Below, piece after piece: positions 25,561 to 33,702 of a stretch of DNA of 64,000 nucleotides. Source of the DNA: Streptomyces sp. RB17 (lineage in GTDB: Bacteria > Actinomycetota > Actinomycetes > Streptomycetales > Streptomycetaceae); NCBI RefSeq assembly GCF_009604455.1, contig NZ_WEGL01000003.1, forward strand, positions 62,001 to 126,000, read 5' to 3'. The notes under the pieces were generated by a model. It had not been told where the DNA came from. It was given only the letters and a program-made list of their open reading frames with translations, and did no database searches. Numbering within the stretch: the first letter of the stretch is position 1; every line of letters starts with the position of its first letter. The position numbers and the translations under genes were made by a program.

Positions 25561-25890
25561 GCGGAACAGGCAAAAGTCCTTTCACTCGAACGTTTAGGCC
25601 AGGGTCCACCCCATGGAAGTACGGCTGTGACCTAGTCGACACCGAGGAATCAAAAAAAACTTTCCGGAAGGGGTTGTATCCGTCGCCGAGGTTTGCGAGT
25701 CTCTACGTGGCGATCGGGACGGCCCGCAACACCGGCCTCCACTGATCACCGGAACCCCTCTTCAAACCAAGGACCACGCCGGGGAGACTCGGCGGTCGGC
25801 CCTTCACTTGTTGAGGGATTCGTGAAAGCGTTCACATTCACAAGCAACCTGCACGTAATACGTTCAGAGAACCTAGGAGAGGTAGCAGCC
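25561..25890 (+). promoter_or_regulatory. wblE leader region with a perfect inverted repeat
   Basis: 330 bp without a credible gene. It holds the palindrome GTGAAAGCGTTCAC at 25822-25835, then a possible -10 box TAATAC at 25856-25861 and AGGAGAGG as ribosome binding site before the ATG at 25891. The long untranslated region fits a tightly regulated transcription factor gene. Confidence 0.5.
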
Positions 25891-26148
25891 ATGGACTGGC
25901 GTCACAACGCCGTTTGCCGCGAGGAAGACCCCGAGCTCTTCTTCCCCATCGGCAACACCGGTCCTGCGCTGCTGCAGATCGAGGAAGCCAAGGCCGTCTG
26001 CCGTCGCTGCCCCGTCATGGAGCAGTGCCTGCAGTGGGCGCTCGAGTCCGGTCAGGACTCCGGCGTCTGGGGTGGTCTCAGCGAGGACGAGCGCCGCGCC
26101 ATGAAGCGCCGCGCCGCCCGCAACCGGGCCCGTCAGGCCTCCGCCTGA
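25891..26148 (+). CDS. wblE: WhiB-like iron-sulfur regulator
   Basis: An 85-residue Wbl protein. The four cluster ligands are C9, C37, C40 and C46; the GVWGG turn lies near residue 67 and a basic C-terminal tail (KRRAARNRARQ) binds DNA. Wbl proteins carry a [4Fe-4S] cluster that senses NO or oxygen and act with the principal sigma factor. It is the orthologue of mycobacterial WhiB1, which is likewise next to a PdtaS kinase. It ends in a clear terminator shared with the kinase gene. Confidence 0.95.
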   Translation: MDWRHNAVCREEDPELFFPIGNTGPALLQIEEAKAVCRRCPVMEQCLQWALESGQDSGVWGGLSEDERRAMKRRAARNRARQASA

Positions 26149-26277
26149 CATACCCACCCCTGCTGACAGCCTGAGCTTGGCGGCGCGTGCAGCACGCACG
26201 CATCTCCCGCCCCCGAGCCGCAGCGCGCAGTATCCCCCGATGCCGCTAGCGATTTAGCAGAGCAGCAACGAGCACGA

Positions 26278-26308
26278 GCCTCGGACCAACGGCGGTCCGG
26301 GGCTTTTT
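26278..26308. terminator. intrinsic terminator between wblE and the sensor kinase
   Basis: CCTCGGACC and GGTCCGGGG form the stem, followed by five T residues at 26304-26308. It ends wblE transcription. Confidence 0.85.
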
Positions 26309-26359
26309 GCTGTGCCCACGCTCCGTAACACAAACGGCCGCTGCCCTACGGCAGTTGGG

Positions 26360-27826
26360 CTACTTCTGTGCCCGCACCGGAATGTCCAGGATCACCCTGG
26401 TCCCCCGCTCCGGCGCCGGGACCATGTCGAAGGTGCCGCCCAACTCGCCCTCCACCAGGGTGCGTACGATCTGCAGGCCCAGGTTGCCCGAGCGGTGCGG
26501 GTCGAAGTTCTCGGGCAGCCCGACGCCGTCGTCCTGGACGGTGACGAGGAGGCGGGCCTCCTTCGTCGTACCGCCACGGATCGCGGAGACCTCGACCGTG
26601 CCGGTGTCGCCCTCGCGGAAGCCGTGCTCCAGGGCGTTCTGCAGGACCTCGGTGAGGACCATCGACAGCGGGGTGGCCACCTCGGCGTCGAGGATCCCGA
26701 ACCGCCCGCTGCGCCGGCCGGTCACCTTGCCCGGCGAGATCTCCGCGACCATCGCCAGCACGCGGTCGGCGATGTCGTCGAACTCCACGCGCTCGTCCAG
26801 GTTCTGAGACAGCGTCTCATGCACGATCGCGATGGAGCCGACCCGGCGGACGGCCTCCTCCAGGGCTTCCCGGCCGCGCTCGGACTCGATGCGCCGGGCC
26901 TGCAGCCGCAGCAGCGCGGCGACCGTCTGGAGGTTGTTCTTCACCCGGTGGTGGATCTCCCGGATGGTCGCGTCCTTGGTGATCAACTCCCGTTCGCGGC
27001 GCCGCAGTTCCGTGACGTCCCGGCACAGCACCAGCGAACCGATCCGGGTGCCCTTGGGCTTGAGCGGGATGGCCCGGAACTGGATGACCCCGTCGTCGGA
27101 CTCGATCTCGAACTCGCGCGGCGCCCAGCCGCTGGCCGCCTTGGCGAGCGCCTCGTCGATCGGTCCCCGGGTCGGGGCGAGTTCGGCGGTGGTCTGCCCG
27201 AGGTGCTGGCCGACCAGGTCGGCGGCGAGGCCCAGGCGGTGGTAGGCGGACAGTGCGTTCGGGGAGGCGTACTGGACGATGCCGTCGGCGTCCAGCCGGA
27301 TCAGGCCGTCGCCGACGCGCGGCGAGGCGTCCATGTCGACCTGCTGGTCGGGGAAGGGGAACGATCCTGCCGCGATCATCTGCGCGAGGTCGGAGGCGCT
27401 CTGGAGGTAGGTGAGCTCCAGCCGGCTCGGGGTGCGGACGGTGAGCAGGTTGGTGTTGCGGGCGATCACGCCGAGGACGCGGCCCTCGCGCCGTACGGGG
27501 ATGGACTCGACCCGTACGGGGACCTCTTCGCGCCACTCCGGGTCGCCCTCGCGCACGATCCGGCCCTCGTCCAGCGCCGCGTCCAGCATGGGCCGCCGGC
27601 CGCGCGGGACCAGGTGACCGACCATGTCGTCCTGGTAGGAGGTGGGGCCGGTGTTGGGGCGCATCTGGGCGACCGAGACGTACCGGGTGCCGTCCCGGGT
27701 GGGGACCCACAGAACCAGGTCGGCGAAGGAGAGGTCGGAGAGCAGCTGCCACTCCGAGACCAGCAGATGGAGCCACTCGAGGTCGGAGTCGCCGAGGGCG
27801 GTGTGCTGGCGGACCAGTTCGTTCAT
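26360..27826 (-). CDS. PdtaS-type sensor histidine kinase (GAF-PAS-HisKA_2)
   Basis: A 488-residue soluble kinase. An N-terminal GAF domain (about 5-150) and a PAS domain (about 165-275) precede the HisKA_2/HWE phospho-acceptor EIHHRVKNNLQ (likely H293) and an HATPase domain (N box EVLQNALEHGF, G box DDGVGLP). This is the architecture of PdtaS, which phosphorylates the antiterminator PdtaR. No pdtaR is in the window. The start chosen, ATG at 27826, lacks a ribosome binding site and may be leaderless. A dre-like sequence about 275 bp upstream may put it under DasR. Confidence 0.92.
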   Translation of the reverse strand: MNELVRQHTALGDSDLEWLHLLVSEWQLLSDLSFADLVLWVPTRDGTRYVSVAQMRPNTGPTSYQDDMVGHLVPRGRRPMLDAALDEGRIVREGDPEWREEVPVRVESIPVRREGRVLGVIARNTNLLTVRTPSRLELTYLQSASDLAQMIAAGSFPFPDQQVDMDASPRVGDGLIRLDADGIVQYASPNALSAYHRLGLAADLVGQHLGQTTAELAPTRGPIDEALAKAASGWAPREFEIESDDGVIQFRAIPLKPKGTRIGSLVLCRDVTELRRRERELITKDATIREIHHRVKNNLQTVAALLRLQARRIESERGREALEEAVRRVGSIAIVHETLSQNLDERVEFDDIADRVLAMVAEISPGKVTGRRSGRFGILDAEVATPLSMVLTEVLQNALEHGFREGDTGTVEVSAIRGGTTKEARLLVTVQDDGVGLPENFDPHRSGNLGLQIVRTLVEGELGGTFDMVPAPERGTRVILDIPVRAQK

Positions 27827-28188
27827 GGAGGGCACGTCTGCGAGCGTACCCGGACGTCCGAACATGGCCGAAAAACACCTGCGACCGACCACGGAAACAC
27901 CCGCGGGCCGCGGCGCCTGGAAGGGACCCTCAACCCTCCCGGCACCGCAGCCCGGAGCATCATCGGCCGTGGGGTGTGCGGTCCCGGTCGGCCGAAGGTC
28001 GAGGAGCCGGGGCAGTCAGGGCAGAGAGCTCCGGATCCTCGATCCGCCTTCCTGTGCGGGGAAGACGGAGGCTTGTGCACGCAGATACGCTCGCGTCGAT
28101 TGTGGACTAGACCACAAGGATGTGTCCATGGTCTTGTCGGCATGCACGACTGATGGCACCCGATGCCACGCAGCCTAGCCCGCCCGGC
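27827..28188. promoter_or_regulatory. gene-free region with an orphan dre site
   Basis: 362 bp without a credible gene. It contains TGTGGACTAGACCACA at 28101-28116, close to the DasR consensus (ACTGGTCTAGACCACT). It lies upstream of the kinase gene and behind the TetR gene, so the target is uncertain. Confidence 0.6.
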
Positions 28189-28797
28189 TCACCCTTGGGG
28201 CCAGATGGACAGGGCAATTTCCGCGAGCGCCTCCAGTTCACCGCGGCTCGCTCCGTCGCGGGCCTGCTGGGACATGCCCTGGATCATGGCGCCGGCGTGC
28301 CGGGCGAGGGCGGCGGCGCCGGTGCCGGCCGGGAGCCGCCCCGCCGCGACGTCCGCCCGGATCCGGGACTCGAGGGCGGCGATGCCCGCGTTGCGCCGCT
28401 CCCGCAGCAGCCGTTCCACCTCGGGGCTGGTGCAGTTGGTGGCGGCGTGCACGACCAGGCAGCCGTAGGGATGGGCGGGGTCGGTGTACTCGGCGGCGGC
28501 CTCGCGCAGCGTGCGCTCGACGGCCGCGCGGGCGGTGGGCTCCTCGGCGAGGGCGCGCTCGCCGAAGGCGCCGTAGGTGTCGGTGTAGAGCCGCACGACC
28601 TCCTCGAACAGCGTCCGCTTGTCACCGAAGGCCGCGTACAGGCTCGGCGCGCCGATGCCCATGATCCGGGTGAGGTCGGCGACCGAGGTGGCCTCGTAGC
28701 CGTGCTCCCAGAAGGCCATGAGCGCCTTCTCCAGGGCGGTGGCACGATCGAAGGAGCGGGGTCGGCCGCGCGTTCTGGAGGTCACCATGGAAGGCAT
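28189..28797 (-). CDS. TetR-family regulator
   Basis: A 202-residue protein. The N-terminal helix-turn-helix (about 12-60; TSVADLTRIMGIGAPSLYAAFGDKRTLFEE) is followed by a TetR_C domain with LEEAA..GCLVVHAATN, resembling the AcrR/TetR_C_10 subgroup. A start at the internal GTG (VTSRTRGRPRS) is also possible. It is divergent from nagB by about 110 bp; the shared region carries a dre site, so it may be part of the GlcNAc regulon. Confidence 0.88.
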   Translation of the reverse strand: MPSMVTSRTRGRPRSFDRATALEKALMAFWEHGYEATSVADLTRIMGIGAPSLYAAFGDKRTLFEEVVRLYTDTYGAFGERALAEEPTARAAVERTLREAAAEYTDPAHPYGCLVVHAATNCTSPEVERLLRERRNAGIAALESRIRADVAAGRLPAGTGAAALARHAGAMIQGMSQQARDGASRGELEALAEIALSIWPQG

Positions 28798-28854
28798 TTT
28801 ATAGCGGGCCTTAGAGAAATGCGGAAGCCCATCCCGGGAGCCCGGTTCTGTTAG

Positions 28855-28869
28855 ATTGGTCTAAACCAC
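28855..28869. promoter_or_regulatory. DasR-responsive element (dre) of nagB
   Basis: ATTGGTCTAAACCAC matches the dre consensus at nearly every position and lies 42 bp before the nagB start. DasR bound here would repress nagB until GlcN-6-P or GlcNAc-6-P is present. Confidence 0.85.
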
Positions 28870-28910
28870 ATAGAGACGTCCAGAGCCCACTTCAGAACGG
28901 CAGGCCCAGC

Positions 28911-29696
28911 GTGGAAGTTGTCATCGTTCCGGACGCCGCGGCGGGCGGCGAGCTCATCGCCGAGGCCATGGCACAGCTGCTGCGACGCAAGCCCGACGCC
29001 CTGCTCGGCGTGGCCACCGGCTCCACCCCGCTGCCCATCTACCAGGCGCTGACCGCGAAGGTGCGCTCCGGCGCCGTGGACACCGCGCGGGCGCGCATCG
29101 CCCAGCTCGACGAGTACGTGGGACTGCCCGCCGACCACCCCGAGTCCTACCGCTCGGTGCTGCGCCGGGAGGTCCTGGAACCGCTCGGCATCGGCATGGA
29201 CAAGTTCCTCGGGCCCGACGGCACGGCCGAGGACATCCGGGCGGCCTGCGCGGCGTACGACCGCGCGCTCGCCGAGGCGGGCGGGGTCGACCTGCAGTTG
29301 CTGGGCATCGGCACCGACGGGCACATCGGCTTCAACGAGCCCTGCTCGTCCCTCGCCTCCCGCACCCGGATCAAGACGCTGACCGAGCAGACCCGTGTCG
29401 ACAACGCCCGTTTCTTCGACGGCGACATCGAGCAGGTGCCGCACCACGTGATCACCCAGGGCATCGGCACCATCCTGGAGGCCCGGCACCTGGTGCTGCT
29501 GGCGACCGGCGAGGGCAAGGCGGACGCGGTCGCCGCGACGGTCGAGGGCCCGGTCGCGGCCGTCTGCCCGGCCTCCGCGCTCCAGCTGCACCCGCACGCC
29601 ACGGTGGTCGTCGACGAGGCGGCCGCGTCCAAGCTGAAGCTGGCCGACTACTTCCGGCACACCTACGCGGGCAAGCCGGACTGGCAGGGGATCTGA
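28911..29696 (+). CDS. nagB: glucosamine-6-phosphate deaminase
   Basis: A 261-residue enzyme converting GlcN-6-P to fructose-6-P and ammonia. Family marks are LGVATGSTP at residue 32, the general base in AQLDEYVGL, the catalytic GIGTDGHIGFNEP and the closing LVLLATGEGKA. The GTG at 28911 gives the normal length. It is preceded by a dre site and followed by dasR after 168 bp on the same strand. In S. coelicolor the two genes are separated by dasABC and a hexosaminidase gene. Confidence 0.95.
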   Translation: MEVVIVPDAAAGGELIAEAMAQLLRRKPDALLGVATGSTPLPIYQALTAKVRSGAVDTARARIAQLDEYVGLPADHPESYRSVLRREVLEPLGIGMDKFLGPDGTAEDIRAACAAYDRALAEAGGVDLQLLGIGTDGHIGFNEPCSSLASRTRIKTLTEQTRVDNARFFDGDIEQVPHHVITQGIGTILEARHLVLLATGEGKADAVAATVEGPVAAVCPASALQLHPHATVVVDEAAASKLKLADYFRHTYAGKPDWQGI

Positions 29697-29713
29697 CGCC
29701 CGATCGCCGCCCG

Positions 29714-29727
29714 TTGGACTAGACCAG
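29714..29727. promoter_or_regulatory. dre-like site upstream of dasR
   Basis: TTGGACTAGACCAG resembles the dre consensus with one inverted centre base pair. It lies 137 bp before the dasR start, so DasR may control itself. Confidence 0.65.
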
Positions 29728-29782
29728 CCTCGGTCGCCACTGTATATAGAGGAGATCACGGAGCGTGCGGGTGGAGCCCTGA

Positions 29783-30802
<1,020 letters not shown>

Positions 30803-30929
30803 CAGGACCCCGCGGACCGTCGCTGAATCGATATACCGAGATCCGGACAAGGTCTTCCGCTTCCACGACCCCGTCACCTACATTGCCTGCGCATTACACA
30901 GGTCATCAGCGAGGGGACGGAGCCGTGAC
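30803..30929 (+). promoter_or_regulatory. promoter region of the symporter operon
   Basis: 127 bp between the repeat array and the DUF3311 gene. The sequence AGGGGACGGAGCC at 30912-30924 could serve as ribosome binding site. No sure promoter box is seen. Confidence 0.35.
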
Positions 30930-31193
30930 ATGTCCGAAACGCCTGAAGTGAGACCACCGGTGGTGACACCGGTCCGCGTGATCATCGGTCTGTGTCTCGT
31001 CGCACCCTTCGTGGCGATGCTCTGGGTCGGCTCCTACGCGAAGACGGACCCCGCCTTCGTCGGGATCCCGTTCTTCTACTGGTACCAGATGCTGTGGGTG
31101 CTGATCTCCACCGCGCTCACGATGACCGCGTACAAGCTGTGGCAGCGCGACCAGCGCGGCCGCGCCGCGCAGCAGGGCGGTGAGGCCAAGTGA
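30930..31193 (+). CDS. DUF3311 small membrane subunit of a symporter
   Basis: An 87-residue protein with two hydrophobic helices (about 17-38 and 46-68), FVGIPFFYWYQMLWV being the family signature of DUF3311. It overlaps the start of the sodium:solute symporter by four bases (GTGA), and in many bacteria the pair acts together. A stabilising or accessory role is inferred. Confidence 0.88.
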   Translation: MSETPEVRPPVVTPVRVIIGLCLVAPFVAMLWVGSYAKTDPAFVGIPFFYWYQMLWVLISTALTMTAYKLWQRDQRGRAAQQGGEAK

Positions 31194-32818
31194 AGAACGG
31201 CGTCAACGGCGTCGCGCTCGGCGTCTTCATCTTCTTCTTCCTGGCCGTCACGGTCCTGGGCTTCCTCGCCGCCCGCTGGCGCAGGGCCGAGAACGAGCAC
31301 TCCCTGGACGAATGGGGCCTGGGCGGACGGTCGTTCGGCACCTGGATCACCTGGTTCCTGCTCGGCGGCGACCTGTACACGGCGTACACCTTCGTCGCCG
31401 TACCGGCGGCGATCTACGCGGCGGGCGCGTCCGGCTTCTTCGCGGTGCCGTACACGATCCTGGTCTACCCGCTGATCTTCACCTTCCTGCCGCGCCTGTG
31501 GTCGGTCTCGCACCGCCATGGGTACGTCACCACCTCCGACTTCGTGCGGGGCCGCTTCGGCTCCAAGGGACTGTCGCTGGCGGTGGCGCTGACCGGCATC
31601 CTGGCGACGATGCCGTACATCGCGCTCCAGCTCGTCGGCATCCAGGCGGTGCTGGACGTGATGGGCGTCGGCGGGGACAGCAGCAGCAACTGGTTCGTGC
31701 GGGACCTGCCCCTGCTGATCGCCTTCGGCGTGCTGGCGGCGTACACCTACTCCTCGGGCCTGCGCGCCCCCGCCCTGATCGCCTTCGTGAAGGACGCGCT
31801 GATCTACATCGTCATCGCGGTGGCGATCATCTACATCCCGATCAAGCTGGGCGGCTTCGACGACATCTTCGCCAAGGCGGGCCACGCGTTCAGCCAGATC
31901 AGCCCGGCGACCGGCAAGCCGCGCGGCGCGCTCGCGCCTCCGGAGGCCGGTCAGTGGACCTACGCCACCCTGGCCCTGGGCTCCGCACTCGCGCTCTTCA
32001 TGTACCCGCACTCGATCACCGCGACCCTGTCCTCCAAGAGCCGTGACGTGATCCGCCGCAACACCACGATCCTGCCGCTGTACTCCCTGATGCTCGGCCT
32101 GCTGGCCCTGCTGGGCTTCATGGCGATCGCGGCCGGGGTCAAGGTCACCAACGGCCAGCTGGCCATCCCGCAGCTGTTCGAGGACATGTTCCCGGACTGG
32201 TTCGCGGGCGTGGCGTTCGCGGCGATCGGCATCGGCGCGCTGGTCCCGGCGGCGATCATGTCCATCGCGGCGGCGAACCTCTTCACCCGCAACATCTACC
32301 GGGACTTCATCAAGCCGGACGCGACGCCGAAGCAGGAGGCCCAGGTCTCCAAGTTCGTGTCGCTGCTGGTGAAGGTCGGCGCGCTGGTCTTCGTCCTCAC
32401 CATGGACAAGACCGTCGCGATCAACTTCCAGCTGCTGGGCGGCATCTGGATCCTGCAGACCTTCCCGGCCCTGGTCGGCGGCCTGTTCACCCGCTGGTTC
32501 CACCGCTGGGCGCTGCTCGCCGGCTGGGCGGTCGGCATGGTGTACGGCACGGTCGCCGCGTACGGCGTCGCCTCCCCGACCCAGAAGCACTTCGGCGGCT
32601 CGGCGAAGGACATCCCCGGCATAGGCGAGATCGGCTACATCGGTCTCACGGCCTTCGTCCTCAACGTCGTGGTCACCGTGGTCCTCACCTTCGTCCTCAA
32701 GGCCCTGAAGGCCCCCGAGGGCGTCGACGAGACCAGGCCGGAGGACTACACGGCGGACGCGGGAGACCCCGGGGTCCAGGTGGAGCTCCCGCCGGCCACC
32801 GCGGGCGCCGGTCACTGA
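31190..32818 (+). CDS. mctP: sodium:solute symporter, monocarboxylate type
   Basis: A 542-residue SSS-family membrane protein with 13 predicted segments. The LAARWRRAENEHSLDEWGLGGRSFGTWITWFLLGG start and the ALFMYPHSITATLSSKSRDVIRRN segment are typical of the MctP/acetate-lactate branch. It takes up monocarboxylates with sodium. Its stop is followed by a hairpin. The symbol rests on family resemblance and the DUF3311 partner. Confidence 0.85.
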   Translation: MKNGVNGVALGVFIFFFLAVTVLGFLAARWRRAENEHSLDEWGLGGRSFGTWITWFLLGGDLYTAYTFVAVPAAIYAAGASGFFAVPYTILVYPLIFTFLPRLWSVSHRHGYVTTSDFVRGRFGSKGLSLAVALTGILATMPYIALQLVGIQAVLDVMGVGGDSSSNWFVRDLPLLIAFGVLAAYTYSSGLRAPALIAFVKDALIYIVIAVAIIYIPIKLGGFDDIFAKAGHAFSQISPATGKPRGALAPPEAGQWTYATLALGSALALFMYPHSITATLSSKSRDVIRRNTTILPLYSLMLGLLALLGFMAIAAGVKVTNGQLAIPQLFEDMFPDWFAGVAFAAIGIGALVPAAIMSIAAANLFTRNIYRDFIKPDATPKQEAQVSKFVSLLVKVGALVFVLTMDKTVAINFQLLGGIWILQTFPALVGGLFTRWFHRWALLAGWAVGMVYGTVAAYGVASPTQKHFGGSAKDIPGIGEIGYIGLTAFVLNVVVTVVLTFVLKALKAPEGVDETRPEDYTADAGDPGVQVELPPATAGAGH

Positions 32819-32827
32819 ACAGCTGTC

Positions 32828-32872
32828 GTACGACGGGCCGTCGGAGGGAATTCCGGCGGCCCGTCGTCGTAC
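32828..32872 (+). terminator. hairpin behind the symporter gene
   Basis: GTACGACGGGCCG at 32828-32840 pairs with CGGCCCGTCGTCGTAC at 32857-32872. There is no long T tract, but the stem is very stable. Confidence 0.65.
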
Positions 32873-32893
32873 CCGTCCGGCAGACTCGGTGCC

Positions 32894-33400
32894 ATGGACA
32901 TCGTGATCCGGCACGCCACCCCCGACGAGTACGGCCCCCTCGGCGAGATCACCGCCCAGGCCTACCTCCAGGACGGCCTCCTCGACTTCGGGGAGAGCGA
33001 CGCCTACCTCGACGAGCTGCGCAACGTCGGCAAGAGAGCGGCCGCGGCCGACGTACTCGTGGCCGCACGGAACGACACCCTCCTCGGCGGAGTCACCTTC
33101 GTACCGTCCCCCGGCCCCATGGCCGACATCGCCCGCCCCGAAGAGGCCGAGATCCGCATGCTGGCCGTCGCCCGGGCCGGCCGTGGCCAGGGCGCGGGCG
33201 AGGCCCTCGTCCGGGCCTGCGTCGACCGCGCACGGGCCATCGAGGGCTGCCGAGCCGTCGTCCTGTCCACCCAGCGCACCATGCACGCCGCCCACCGCAT
33301 CTACGAACGGCTGGGTTTCGTCCGCACGCCCGAGCGGGACTGGAATCCGCTGCCCGAGCTGGACGACATCACTCTGCTCACCTACCAGTTGACGCTCTGA
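32894..33400 (+). CDS. GNAT-family N-acetyltransferase
   Basis: A 168-residue acetyltransferase. The acetyl-CoA-binding motif A is EIRMLAVARAGRGQGAGEALVRAC (about 86-109), followed by AVVLSTQRTMHAAHRIYERLGFVRTPERDW. The acceptor substrate is unknown. It stands alone between the symporter terminator and the cobalamin riboswitch. Confidence 0.88.
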   Translation: MDIVIRHATPDEYGPLGEITAQAYLQDGLLDFGESDAYLDELRNVGKRAAAADVLVAARNDTLLGGVTFVPSPGPMADIARPEEAEIRMLAVARAGRGQGAGEALVRACVDRARAIEGCRAVVLSTQRTMHAAHRIYERLGFVRTPERDWNPLPELDDITLLTYQLTL

Positions 33401-33451
33401 CACCGTCACGACACAACATCTGGGGGTGACACGACAGCCCGGCACTAGATG

Positions 33452-33570
33452 TATGCTCATGCTCGCTGTCGCCGCAGGGGAATCCGGTGCGAATCCGGAA
33501 CTGTCCCGCAACGGTGTACTTGTGCGTGTCTGCGCTCAGGAGTCAGTCCGAGGACCTGTCGGCAGCGCAC
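33452..33570 (+). promoter_or_regulatory. adenosylcobalamin riboswitch of nrdAB
   Basis: The core GCCGCAGGGGAATCCGGTGC, the GAATCCGGAACTGTCCCGC arm, and the B12 box GTCAGTCCGAGGACCTG at 33542-33558 are in the order of the cobalamin riboswitch family. It lies about 130 bp ahead of nrdA. In Streptomyces such an element turns off class Ia ribonucleotide reductase when B12 is available for the class II enzyme. Confidence 0.92.
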
Positions 33571-33702
33571 CCGGCCGTCCGGTCCGGGTGACCTTCAGAC
33601 GTCCGGGCCTCGTGGAGTGGGCCGGTGGACGCGACGCCGTGTGCGCTCGTGGCTGCCCCTGCCCTCCGCAAGGCCCCCGTGCCGAGCGAGGGAGAGCCCC
33701 AC

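Noticed and set aside
25557..25745. A 62-residue frame after dagK
   Set aside because: Lower GC third positions, no ribosome site, and it overlaps the dagK stop without a family match.
27823..28143. A 106-residue minus-strand gene before the kinase
   Set aside because: Composition is Pro/Arg/Cys-rich with no ribosome site and it spans the dre site; no family recognised.
31076..33511. An 811-codon minus-strand frame opposite the symporter and acetyltransferase
   Set aside because: It is the antisense of well-supported genes, with Arg/Gly/Val-rich shadow composition.
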